Shown piece after piece: positions 1 through 12,300 of a stretch of 64,000 nucleotides of DNA; within the stretch, counting starts at the first letter, position 1, and every line of letters begins with the position of its first letter. A model generated the notes under the pieces. The model did not search any database and was not told the DNA's origin. It worked only from the letters and a program-made list of their open reading frames with translations. The stretch is from assembly GCA_027627225.1 (NCBI GenBank), contig CM051036.1, positions 41,177,926-41,241,925 of the forward strand, in the 5' to 3' direction. The stretch is from Congeria kusceri. Taxonomy: Eukaryota > Mollusca > Bivalvia > Myida > Dreissenidae. The position numbers were made by a program, and so were the translations under genes.

Positions 1-330
1 CACCTGAAGATTGGCACTGTCAGATAATCAACGACATTCTGACAGATCTAAATCTGAAAATGAATACAGGTACACATCGTACTTTGTACGAGGGCTGAGC
101 AAAAAGTTCGCGGAGTTTGCTTATAGAAGAAAAACTACCAAGCGCAGCATTTGGAAATTTATGTATGATATATTTCAATGTCAAATAAAACAACATGCAC
201 AGTTTCATCGTCCTATGTTTAAGAATATGTATAAAACATCGAGTTAAACGTATACAATAATCGAGACCCGGAGCACGACGACGTCATAAATCAGACGGTT
301 TTGGGCACAGAACACGATGATAATTTCGCG
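1..330. other. no recognised gene
   Basis: A plus-strand open frame at 11-247 (78 codons) has no recognisable motif and an overlapping antisense frame of similar length, so I do not call it. The right part of this stretch leads into the mariner relic that ends at about 334. Confidence 0.4.
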
Positions 331-333
331 TCG

Positions 334-760
334 CTACCGTTTCTCAAAATACATCCCGTTAGCAGCAACGCACTTCCATGGCGTTCTACCCATCTGTCAA
401 ACACATGGCAGTGTCAAGCCTCATCATAGTTGGTCTGGATTCGGTGGTCTGCCCTCCGACGTTCTGGGAGGTTGCTGAAGCGATAACCACGTAGCTCCGA
501 CTTCACATGTGTGTTAAAAATCAATTAACATTTCAAATAAATAATGTGTGTTGTGTCATTTTTAAATTGGTCAATAAAAGATACATTTACACTTATTATA
601 AATCGTCGTGAAGTTATACCTCTGAGAAGACAGCGAAGTCCATTGGTGCCAGGTCCGGGATGTATAGAGCATGGAGAATCACCTCCAGATCCAGCAGTGA
701 CAACTGGGGCCGTGTCGTATCCGCATCCTTCAAAAAACGTGGCACCCATCTTGCAAAAAA
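334..760 (-). pseudogene. degenerate mariner transposase, C-terminal part
   Basis: Read on the minus strand, two blocks match the C-terminal part of mariner (DD34D) transposases. Around 640-700 the frame gives YIPDLAPMDFAVF, corresponding to the family motif YSPDLAPxDxxLF that carries the third catalytic aspartate. Around 334-400 it gives FDRWVERHG and then, in another frame, CVAANGMYFEKR followed by a stop, which is the usual mariner C-terminus. Between the blocks the frame is lost and sequence is missing, and at least two frameshifts are present. No terminal inverted repeat was located. This is an old, inactive copy. The motif match is seen directly; the family assignment rests on those two blocks. 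Confidence 0.65.
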
Positions 761-1039
761 CCGTCTCATGCCTAAATGCCCATGTGTTCATGTAGTATGC
801 TCTAATAAGATAGGTTCACAGCCTCCGAAATATCTCTGATTGAGTATCTTTGATCTTCTTCAACAAATTGACGTCACCAACGTTTCGTAAATTTTCATTG
901 CCCCCGACTAAAAATACTTAATTATCATTTATTATAGTAAAGTCGATAATAAAATAACCTATAAGAAAGTTATGGTTTACTATTTAAACAAAACAGACAT
1001 ACGTTAAAAATAATTTTAGTAGTTCAAACATCGAGGAAT

Positions 1040-1530
1040 ATCTTAAAATTGTATTTGACAGCAAAACCCGAACCTCACTGAGAAGACCATGCTGCGCATC
1101 TACCAGGCCTGCCTGCTCAGAACACTCCTCTAAAGTAGAGAGGTATGGACCACTTACGCCAGCCATGAAAAGAACATCCACAGCTTCCATCTGAGGTGCC
1201 TGCGACGCATTCTGCACATCCAATGGCAGGACAAGGGACTCAAACACAGGGGTGCTGGAACAGAATAATCCACCCAGACCGCATTCCCAAGGACCTACTG
1301 TACGGAGAGCTGGTGGAGGGCCCACGCCTGACAGGACGGGTCACGCCCACGTCCGCGCTACGACTGCTCCACCTGGCGCCTTGCTGTCTGACAAAGCGTT
1401 CAGAAAGCCCCAGGATGCCAGAAATGAAAACCTTGTTGCAAGGAGAGCCAGGAGGAAGAAAAAAATAGCCTTAGCAGGCATCGTCATTCATATGCAGCAA
1501 GTGCAGGAGAGACTGCCACTCTAGAGTCGG
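1040..1530 (+). pseudogene. non-LTR retrotransposon (LINE) ORF2 fragment, 3' part
   Basis: Short plus-strand blocks in changing frames read MLRIYQACLL, then HLRCLRRILHIQWQDK, then RIPKDLLYGELVEGPR and a basic tail RRARRKKK. These correspond to the region downstream of the reverse transcriptase palm in animal LINE ORF2 proteins, where the string (F/H)HLRCLRRILxIxWQD is characteristic. The domain order is preserved but several frameshifts separate the blocks, and no endonuclease or palm motif is present upstream, so this is a 5'-truncated dead copy. GC content is visibly higher than in the flanks, which fits a decayed coding insert. The clade within LINEs cannot be set from this piece. Confidence 0.7.
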
Positions 1531-2443
1531 ACTGTACAACCACTCACGAAGGTGCAGGTAGAACAGCACCCTACCGGAAGCTACACCATCGTCTCTAGCA
1601 GACGGACGGATGCCGACGACGATTTGATGGAAAGTAACCTATCGGCGGTATCGCGTCAAAAATTCGAGAAAGAGAAGGCAAGATGGCAGCGCCTATGAAA
1701 ATATGACCTTGTGTGCGAAATTGTAACCATGACTTTATATACGTTAAATATGACATAATGGTCAAATTGAGTCTGTTTAAACTTTGTATGTGAAGGTAAT
1801 GAATTTCCCTATTGAGTAGATTGCCTGAAATTCTGAACTTATCGTCTGATGTAAGTTGTAACTATGTTGCTAAGTCGGTACACTCTACGGCGCTAACCTT
1901 TGCCGATGCATTGGAAATTAGAAAATTTGGTTGTTTGGCTATCGGTGACATAGACTTAAAACAAAGCGTTATCGTGTGAAACCTTTTATTCTTCCCAAGG
2001 GCCGTCTGTCCGAATTCCAATTCTACTGACATTTATTTTGTCTGGCTGTCTAGATTATTCATTTTCGGGCAAGTTTTACCATCATTATTTCTTGTTTGGT
2101 GTGAGTTCCACCGCAGTGTTTTTTTCTTACGGTTAAGGGCCTTTGATTTTTCTAAAAATTTTATAATTACACATTTTTGTATGTTGGTATGGTATTTTCT
2201 TTTTTTCATACCCAAAGCAATTACTACCTGTCAAGAGGGCATCCTCTAGATGGATAATTCCACAAATTATGCCATTTTATTTCCAATTTCAGAAGAAAAC
2301 TGAAGTGTTTATTTTTAACAAAATTTGTTTTAAACAACAAGTTCAGCCTATATAGGTAACAGAACAATTGTCAGCAGCACTTAATAGGCGATCAATATGA
2401 CCAAAATGATGTGACCTTGACTATTCTATATCTGCCCAAAATG
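1531..2443. other. intergenic, no feature recognised
   Basis: AT-rich sequence. Only short open frames without motifs are present (for example 2033-2215, minus strand). Confidence 0.4.
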
Positions 2444-3548
2444 ACATTACCGCAACGGTGAAAAACTTTCAGATATTAGCTGTATTTGCACAAAAGTGCC
2501 ATTTTTAATTATGCGTCATGTTAACACATAGAAATGTTCTATTGCATGTAAAAATATGCGATATTAAAACAAAAATAATTTGTTAGTTCACGTTTTTTTA
2601 ATTTTGTTTAAAAGTATGCAACATATTTTATGAATACATGCTAAAAATATCTATTATAATTTCTAACTGCTTTTTAAATACTTTTGCATTTCTAAAGTAG
2701 TTGATTTTGATTATCATAATTTCAAGAATGTATTGTGTTTACTCTATGCATTTTACAAATATTGTAGATAAATTATGTTGTTGCGGTAATGACAACTCAT
2801 TTTGGTAATGACATGCCGTTGCGGAAATGACATCGGCTATGGAATTCAGTCAAATATAATGGATATATTTACTTTAAATTAATTGCGGTAATGACACTTT
2901 AGCAAAAAAATTCACTTGAAAATGCAAGAAATATTGTTTTACGTGCATTAAAAACCTTTCACATGAGAAAGAACCATAAATAAAGATGAATGGCTTCAAT
3001 GAGTAGGGAAAGATCTAGAGCGAAATAGCAGGGTGCTGCACCCTGCTCCTTTTTGGTTCCCCCCTGCTTCCCCTTTGGGCTGGTCAACGTAGAATTGTTA
3101 AATATTTTTTGAAATTCAACACATTTTTGCACATATTCAACTTCAAATGAATAGACTATGCTTTTAAATTTAAATCTGAAGCATTAGACTAATGAAAACA
3201 ATGGATTTAGCAAATACTTAGAAAATGTCTATAAACTGGTCTGGTTTCCCCCCCTGCTCGTTTTTAGCAGCACCCTGTACCTTTTTAGATCCTAGATCTT
3301 TCCCTAAATAAGCAGTAACTATGTAGCCACAGTTTTATTCATCAGCACATACAGTAATGCCAATTAGATAGTATACGCAGTACATATGACAACTTTCCAT
3401 TGACTTGGGATGATAACTGAAGTATAAGCTCTGCTATTATCCGGTTTAAAATATTCCCGCTTAAATTTCTGATGATGATGCAGTATGTTTGTTTCTGTAT
3501 ACGTAATCATTTCTAGAATGTTCAATGGGTTGTTGCGGTAATGACAAA
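2444..3548. mobile_element. MITE-like element with TTGCGGTAATGACA repeats
   Basis: The motif TTGCGGTAATGACA or a close variant occurs near 2785, 2817, 2884 and 3534 in plus orientation. Its inverse (CATTACCGCAAC) occurs at 2446-2457, so the outermost copies face each other. No transposase is encoded inside. A separate MITE (3004-3306) is nested within. The exact ends and any target duplication could not be fixed. It is included as a non-autonomous element because repeated short motifs at inverted termini resemble the foldback elements further right in this window. Confidence 0.45.
3004..3306. mobile_element. 303-bp MITE with 14-bp perfect inverted ends
   Basis: TAGGGAAAGATCTA at 3004-3017 is repeated as its exact reverse complement at 3293-3306. 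Just inside, the left end has AGCAGGGTGCTGCACC and the right end has AGCAGCACCCTG, extending the inverted similarity. It has no coding capacity and sits inside the 2444-3548 element. The ends start with TA, so a TA target duplication is possible. Confidence 0.7.
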
Positions 3549-4104
3549 ATAAATGGCGACGAACCAAAAAATGTCACCATGCAAAGTTTAACTTGTCAGA
3601 AATATTATTTACTCTTATAATATACATATTTATTAGTCAAATTTTTAAGTTTTTATTAGTCATTTTCTTATATAAGTTGGTTAACACGTGGACATATCTC
3701 ATGAGTGACAATGCATTTTCAGGCAAGTGTGCAATTTAAAGATCTTTGTTTTTAATCATTGATAACAGTTTTATATCACAACTCATTTTGTTTTATTTCT
3801 TTCATCATATAGAATAAATACAAAACAAATTGTGTTAAGTTCATGAAAAAGAAAGTCTTCAAAATATCATTTTAACATGAGTGACACGCCTTTTGCAATT
3901 TTTTGTAGAATTACACAGATAGTATATGGAGTTAAATTAAGTAAATAATAAATAAATGGAGTTAAACTGTGTTTATACAGAATTCTTTTGGTTTTGATAA
4001 TATTCCATCTGATGGGTAAACTATTTTCAGTGATATGAATTTCCCATCCAGTTGTTTTTACAAACAAGGCAAAACAACCAGTAACAGAGATTGTCGTTTG
4101 GAAT

Positions 4105-4205
4105 TAAAGTCAAACCATCCACAAGTTAAACTGGCCACAAGTTAAACCAGACACAAAAAAGTCAAACCGGCCACACAGTCATTTTGAAAAAAGTCAAACC
4201 GGCAT
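4105..4205. mobile_element. solo end of the GTCAAACCGGCCAC foldback family
   Basis: Five copies of the iteron (A)AGTCAAACCGGCCAC or GTTAAACYGGCCAC lie in direct orientation. Order and spacers (GGAATTA before the first copy, a GTTAAAC pair, then ACACAGTCATTTTGAAAAAAG) closely match the reverse complement of the right end of the element at 24007-25308. No opposing end is seen nearby, so this is a truncated or solo terminus. Confidence 0.7.
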
Positions 4206-5901
4206 TATTTTTTTCTTTTTCTAGAATGATTTGCTGATAGTATGAATTATTGAAATATATTGTTTTACTATTCTAGATTGTGATGTATTATAGTGACAAA
4301 TCATTAAATGATCATAAAATAACGACAATAAATGTATGCAAGTTAAGAAATAATTTTCGATTGAGAGTTGTTCATCGGCTAATACAACAATTTTGAGTTT
4401 TGATCGTATGAATCAAACCATAATAATAAACTAATATGCAAGACACAATTACATATGGCAGTTCAAACCAGTATATTGGTTTATTGTTGCAATTTTACTA
4501 TTAAACTGAGAATTTTTGTAGGTGCCATGACAAAATCTCAATGGATAAAATCAGGAACAAAATCAATAAGCCTGGAAGGATTCAAAAGTTTGATGGTAAG
4601 TTGCTGTTGCATGTGTTTTACATTTGTTATGGAAGACTTCATTCTGACCATGTTTCATAATCTTCAGAATTTCTGCCATGAATTATTTTAAGAAAGAAAT
4701 TTTCTTTGTATGTTATTATTATTATTCTATGTTATTGGTTTTGTTCTAAGCCTATTAACAAATATTGTAATGAAACCAATATCAGGGGAATCATTAGTCT
4801 GATATTTTTCTTTGTATTTATTGTGTTTTATTTTATCAACTAACAATATCAGACTAAATATCACAATGGAACAGTCCGAACTGTTTTATTTTCCTTAACA
4901 GCAATACACATACTTTTTTAGAGAACAGTATTGAGTGAGTAAGCATTTAAGAAAGAAAAAGGCAAAGCAATCTTATTTAAATAATACCATTCCTTTCAAC
5001 CACAAGCAGAGCAACAGATAAGGCGCATATTTGCGTAAATATGCAATTCTGAAACCTCTTTTACGCAAGTAAATATATATTTGATGAGTAACAAAACTCA
5101 ATTAAAATATCCAATACACAAAAACGGCAAACTCGGTGCGTAAAGTGATTAACTGACATGAATACGAAATGACCGATCAATGTGTACGAACAGCCGAAAA
5201 TGATCGAATGGTGGTAAAATTGTTGTTAGGAAATGACAGACACCTGTATTATGCGAAGCAGTTTGTGTGGATATTATTTTCAACATAAACCACAACCATT
5301 TTCGAACTCGGCCGATATATCATAAGATCAAATGTTCTGAGCAAGTTTCAAGTTGATTGGGCAAAAAATGTGACTTCTAGAGTGTTCACAACTGTCCAAT
5401 CGAGATTAACAACTTTCGTTTTCTTTGTTTATGTTCAGTGATTTCGAAATGCTTTGGTCATGCTAGTGAGTATTCGTGGACAAATGTCTTACAGTCCAAT
5501 GCAGACGAAACAAATTTAAATTGTACAAAATCAAGGGTTACTGACTTGTTTTGCCTCGTAATCATTGTCATCGTCGATTTCCATTGTCAAACATATTTTC
5601 ATAAAATTATTAGCAAGGTTCCTAGTGCAGCCCGAATTTGATGTACCCTAAATTCGAAGATAATACTTTTATTGTAATATGCAAAATTGTTTCAGGTTTT
5701 CAATTAAAAATAGCCGAGAAACCACTGAAATATTCAGTAATAATTTATTCACATTGGCATTAGATCTTCTAAATAATATCAAAACATTGTCCAATTGAGG
5801 TTACATAGAATTCCAGGACAATCGCATAATGGATTGTTTCCGACGTCATTTATGATTTAGGCCCAAAAAAAAACATGGCAAAATTGACACGATCGGGTCA
5901 A

Positions 5902-5946
5902 CTAACTAGACCTCACCTAACTAGACCTCACCTAACTAGACCTCAC
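5902..5946. repeat. 3 x 15-bp perfect tandem repeat
   Basis: CTAACTAGACCTCAC is repeated three times without mismatch, preceded by CGGGTCAA. Its form recalls the iterons of the foldback ends at 9331, but no inverted partner was found. Confidence 0.8.
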
Positions 5947-6382
5947 CTTGGAAACTTAGCATTCTTTACCAAACAAAGTTTAAAATATTTTTTAAGTTTA
6001 TCCAGAGTTTAGTTACCAATGTGTTGAGAACAATATGCAGATTTAGTATTGTGAACTTGTGACAAAAGGAAATGGTTGTGTTTGTGTTAAATTAAAGAAA
6101 ATGTCACACCATTTGCGTGTTGTGGTTGTTGTACTAATTTGGAGATCAACTTCGTCTAATACGCAATTATTTTTATTTTAAAGGGGTAACATACTTTGAA
6201 GTACTCAAATACTTTTGCCAGTACTCAATTATTTAAAATATGATGGGGTAATACTCAAATCTGACAGAATCCTTATCTGTTGCTCTGACAAGTACGAAAT
6301 CTTTTATGTTGTGCCGAGGGGCATTGAAACCAGTTCGTTTCAAAAGATAGAATTACAGAATATGTAGTTTGAACATTTTCAG

Positions 6383-9300
6383 ATTCTGATCTCTCAGAAT
6401 TTCGTGGGTCGTCTGAGAGTTCCCCATCATCAGCTGTGACACCGAAGGCTGTCCTGCCGCGGTCTGTACCGAACCACCTGCTGTTCATCTCCATACTGGA
6501 GCAGCTTTGTACCATGTACAGTAGGGACCACAAGCAAGCACAGGACGTCTTCAAAAGTATGTTACAGAAACAGTCTTTTTGACATATTAATGTGATTTAT
6601 ATTGATTAAACACAAGGGTCAAAAGCTTTGTATCGCATCTTATAAATTGTTTGTATTATCGTTGCTGTTTTGGGGATTTGTTATTTTCAAATGTTTAAAA
6701 GAAATGACATGTATAAGTTATAATTGCATATCGTCTTTGTCTTGGAAAGACAGCAGATATGGTTTGGCATCTCCAGAAGTGTAAAAAATATTTATATGAA
6801 GATGCATGCATGGATAAGTTTTAGTGTGTGTGTCAAACTGACAAATGAACGCTAAAATTTGGTGTGGTGGTCAGTGGCAAATAACTCTCAAACATTACAT
6901 ATGGAATGTTTTACAAAACATGAAGAAAATTGTCATAAAAGTTTCCGCTGTGTAGGATTTAATAATTCTGTAAAAGCACTGTTGCCTGTATATCAGGTGA
7001 GTCTTGTGATATTCACATGACAGTTTTATTACAATATTTCCTAATTTGTTATGACAAGCTCATTTTTAAAGGGACCTAATCTGAGATCACTGTTAATTTA
7101 CTAATTCCCAATTTCCAACTAAGCTAGTGTTTTATCAGGGATCATCCTAGCCCAAAATTTTAGGGAGAAGTGACTTCTCCTTTTGCCGAATTCAGGGAGA
7201 AGTTTATCGATAACTGACACTGGCGCGTAAAGCAGCTATTTAGACAATCAATCAATTGAATTATGTATAATTAATTAATTACAAAGACTACAACCTGTAG
7301 TAATGAAAGAGAAACACAAAATAGCTTAATAAGTTTTATTAGCATTAGAAACAGTATTTTCAAAAAAACAAGCACTCATGATGTTTATGACAATTGATAC
7401 TAACACTTCATAAGGCAGTCACTGGTTTCCTTTAAAATAATGTCATGATATAAAGAGTAAATGTTACAATGTAAATTATTAACGCCCTTGATATTTCTTC
7501 TAATAACGCTACATGTTATACATCGCTCAGGTAGACAAGTACCGGTATTGTACACCACTTGGTTGTCAGCAAACTGCATGTGGAAATCATGCATCATAAT
7601 TTTCCCGGCGTTAGTCGGCGCCAGAACAAAGAAACCACAGGAGAATGAAATAACGTTGTTATGGTGTCGCGTGTTGTTTAATGCTTTTGTTTGGATGACG
7701 TCATTAACTACAAAATGGGAATTGGATTATCTGTTACTTTTCACATGCGGTGTTTGTTACGATTGTGTTAATTGCGGAAATGGAAAATAATTGATCAGTG
7801 TATCTTTTTGTTTTAATTTTAAATTAATTGTCAGTTCTAAGGTCAAACATCGCAATTAAGCAAACAGCAAATATTCATTGCCTGAATATAAGTTCTTTGA
7901 CAGTACGTAAAACAGTAATAATAACTCTGAATGACTGTAAATCCTAGTGTAAACCGGCTGATCATATCGCCCAATGTGCACTTGCTTTCTTGGTTCCCTT
8001 TCACACCTCAGCTGGAATAACCTTAGCTAATTGGTTGATTGATTAACACAATGCCAGGTCAGTGATGTGTAACAAACTTTCTCATGCTGTCTACAGATCG
8101 ATTATGGATGATTGTAGCATCGTTATCTCCACAATCAGATAAACCATGACAGTAGTGGGCATAAGATTAGAGGAATAAGCATTAGTATTGGAAATTTTCG
8201 GCAATTTTGATTTCGCTTTGATCAGATCACACTGTGACAGGGCGAAGTCAGACACCATAGGGCGACGATTTCGCCCATGTCGCCCTCTAGGATAATCCCT
8301 GTTTATCCAGGCCCTTTTTGTGCGGCGCTGCGCCACGCCCTTTTTTGAAGCGCCACGTTGGCCTTTTCAAAGGCAAAAGCCGCCACTCGCCCTAATTGAT
8401 AATGATCTTGACTAATTTTGTTTGCCCTTTGTTAGCGAAAAAGACACCCGCTGTTTTGTGTTATTGTCACTCTGACTGTGCTCGATTCAGTGCATACTTA
8501 GTTTTCTAATCGATAAGATTTAATCGATTAGCGTGCTCGATTTATTGCCGACGTACATTTCTAAGCGATTAGATTTAAGCGAGTACTGTACTATTGATTG
8601 TCAGCCGCTTTAGGGAAAGTTGATCCTTAAACCGACTTAAGTGACGATGCTATGTATATACGGTTAACGTACATAACATTAACTGCCACATTCCCCCTAC
8701 CACTGTCCGTGTTCGTTATGTCAAAGACCCATAAATAAACATTAATAGGTCTCTGGTTACGTTTGATTTTTTCTATAATTAATATGAATAATTATTCCTC
8801 TTGGCAAATACTTTTAACACAACGAACATGTAAAATTACAAATAATGGCACCTGAAAAATGTACTATAGTATGGATGTGTATAATCGTATATATATTCAG
8901 GTGATTTAATATTTTTATTCAGTTGTGTTTACACTTATTAACAAATGTACTTAATTGATTGACAACCCGTCACTTTACTGAATGAGTCGAATAGTGGGGT
9001 TCTCTATCTGGAGACTTGAGGTGTGAAAGGGAGCCCAGTTGTATATTGGTATGCGTCTCAAATATGACTTACCTGTCAACACCTATTGGGCCCCAAGTGT
9101 CAAGAAAATACTAGCCCCTACAAAATATACCCGGACGTGTCAGTTAAGATTGACCCACACAAATAGTTTTCATTACAGATTCTCTATTATTTTCAAACGA
9201 TTGTTGGACAAAAATTTGTGAAAAAGTTGTTTAAGTTAACTTGTTGTTTATATTTGTGAGACTGAAAATGCCGTCGTGTAAATGGAGGTTGGCACAACTT

Positions 9301-12300
9301 CAAAAGGAGAATGTAAAAGTGGCAAAAAACGGTAACGGGTCAACTCGGCCCGAATACGAACCCGACCCGGTCTTACTCGGCCTGGTCTAACTCGGCCCAG
9401 TATTCAAACGGGATCAAAGGGGTGTGTTTTTCACACTTTGAAAAAGGCGTTATGATCTTAACAAAACATGTTGATTGCACTTGGTCGTAGGTATGTTTAA
9501 TGAAAGTCGGTATGTTATTAACAAGTTTGTTAATGGGTTAATGGGTTATAAATTAGTTCATTAAAAGTAGGTATGTTTGGTGAAAGTGGGTGTGTTATCA
9601 AATAAATGTTAATTGATTATAATTAATTTAATAACAAATGTAGTACATTTGTATATAAGATTATGTATATATTTATTATTTCTTTGATGTTGGAAATGTA
9701 AATGTTGACTATATTATTTATGTCATAAAAATGTATATATGCATATCACTTGATTTGAATAAACACATAATTATCTACAACATTTTTTTTTTCATTTTAT
9801 CATTTTTTTACTATCATCAATTCAAGTTCACCGTGTTATTAATTTCCGATGTATAATTACGACATACTTTACGATATTCTAAATATTTTACACTAATTCA
9901 ATATAACTAGGCCGAGTAAGACCCGGCCATATTCGTAAGTGGGCCGAATATGATCAGTCCGAGTTAGTATTCGGGCCGAGTTGACCCTGAACCCAAAAAA
10001 CAACGTTAGTTTATTGAAATTTGTGCAGAGAACAGATGGAACCGAACGGTAATTATATATTGGCTACGAATCTTTATGTTTGTAAATATAAGGTATCGAT
10101 TAGTAAATAATTAGAATATAATTATGTGGTCCACAGAACTTGCCTCGTTTCCCAAATTTCTCAGTAGTACTGGGTGCGTTACGTACACGCCTCGAACTAT
10201 TTACCCGCATTATATAAAGAGAATTGCAAAAAACGAACGAATCAGACAGATATGCAACAAACGCGATTTTTTTTCTTATGTTTAATCAGTGTAAATATTT
10301 TGTGTGCCAAACTTTTGTGATAATTATATTCGGAATAAGTGTGACAACATGCTTTCAGAGTTGTTTTTTTTAAATATAAAATGTGTATATAGATTTATAC
10401 GTCCCGGTATTGTAATGGCGCACTTTGTGTAAATTCTGCCCGCTATTTATGACGATCATCCGCATGTAACAATTCGCACCATCTGACTTGCTACACAGCG
10501 TTTATATTTTTGAACATTTTTATTACTTACTAATTATAATAAATGTATTGTAATTATTGAAACTGACAGTTCTTATTATTATTTCTAGAAAACTCAATAA
10601 ATGTTGTAGTGCGTAAAATGTCGTGTTATTTCAAGAAACTATTTACTTGTAGTGGTATTAAATCAATCACCGTGAGTGTTTCGTTGGTAATACATTAGAC
10701 TGGAAATAAAAGACCTGGTGACGATATAAATAATTATGGCGTCTAGTTGAAGATCGAATGTACGTCACTGCGACGTGATTGCGATTTTAATGACTATACT
10801 GGTATAAGACGTATATTTAGTGTTTATCTTGTTTTACACTTCTTTACACGCCCCAAAAAACTTCGTTTAAAAAATAGTTATAACATTATAATAACAATAG
10901 TACATTTTGTGTCGATGTATTATGTTACTGTTTAAAACTTTTGCTATACTCTTTATTGCATAAAAATATAAAACTCATAATAAAATATATGTTTTGGAAT
11001 AACTGTTTGTTTTGAAAATACATCAATCATTTAAATATATTCAGGTAATTACATGATAATTAATAGTTAATCATATCATGATACTCATAGCCAATACTCT
11101 GAAACACAAGTGCCATTTTAAAAGGACGCAGCGCGCTAAAATGCCCTGTTTGAATATATTGCGCCATGCCCCTCTGCCTTCCTGGATAACACACTATAAA
11201 CACTTCTGACACAAGAACATATATGAAATAACTTGTTGTTATTAAATATCTTCACAAGAAATGGATATAATTGTACATAATTTGTAATGCAACATGATTG
11301 AATAAAAGGAATACCTGTTCTTTTTGTTGACAGTTTTGCTAAGTGGATAGTGGGGCAGACTTTAAATCTGGAGGTTGTTGGTTCGAGCCTCATTGGAGTT
11401 TTTTTCATATTTTTATTGTTATGTTTTTGGATTTTTTTTTGTAAAATGCTTATATTTTTGCAGTTTAGACGGTTTTTGAAATGAAAAATAAAAAACAAAC
11501 AATCTGTGAAAAAGTCCCTTTAAGAAAATTCAACACTTGTTTCCACTTAGTACAGTCACGGTGTTGTCTTCTCTCCAGTGTTGTGTGAGCAGTTGACGAG
11601 CCTGAACGTGGTGTCGCCGGTTGTCATGCTGGACGAGATAAGCAGTCTTCGGGCCCAGTACCGCCACATCGTGCACCGCATGCTGGTGGCAGCAATACAC
11701 AAGTCCAACAGCGTGAGTCTCCACGGCTGGAAAAATCCCATATTTTCTTACTTATCAGTTTTTGACAAATGCTTTTTGCCAGGGACAAACTGGGCGTAAC
11801 GGACCATCGATTTTGCCATCCCTTTTATATTTGTGTAAATATTATGTTATGTAAATACTCCGACTTTAAATATTAAATATTATGTATTACTGTAGTTAGA
11901 TTTGGCTTTCAAAGTCATTTCTGCATGTTTGTTAGACAATAATTTTCCATGAACTGTTTAATGAAAACAATGAACAATATAAGCAGTTGTATAATACAAA
12001 TTAAATGTATATTATAATTGCACATTACCTCGTTATTACAGAAAAAGATGGCTTATCATGGCAGTTGTTTAAGCCATAATTATTGATATATGCAGTGCAA
12101 TGTATAAATGCTTGCATGTGCAAAGATCATAAGGCTTGTTAAATGGTTTTAAGATTGAGGCATAGGATGGTTGTTAAACTTGTGTTAACATGGTGTTTTA
12201 CAACATATTTTCAGATAGGCAAGAATCTCTCATTACCAGCTCTTGACAGCATAGTACCTGTAAACAGGTAGTGCCTTGCTAGTAGTATTTATTTTTAGAA

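Larger units (their letters stand above)
3549..6382. other. AT-rich upstream region of the eIF2-alpha kinase gene
   Basis: This stretch should contain the missing first coding exon of the kinase if the gene starts in this window. I looked for an ATG exon with a GT donor ending in phase 1 and found none convincing. An ATG at 5170 opens 15 codons to a GGTAAAA donor but ends in phase 0, which does not fit. The stretch also holds a foldback end at about 4105-4205 and a 15-bp triplicate at 5902-5946. Confidence 0.4.

Noticed and set aside
11..247. 78-codon open frame at the window start
   Set aside because: No motif, antisense frame of equal length, no splice or promoter support.
5170..5216. Possible first coding exon of the eIF2-alpha kinase
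   Set aside because: Ends in phase 0 at its donor whereas the next exon needs phase 1; the other phase gives a stop.
11338..11390. Functional tRNA gene
   Set aside because: Box A/B-like motifs are present but no acceptor stem pairs and the anticodon loop would read a stop-like triplet; better explained as a tRNA-derived repeat.
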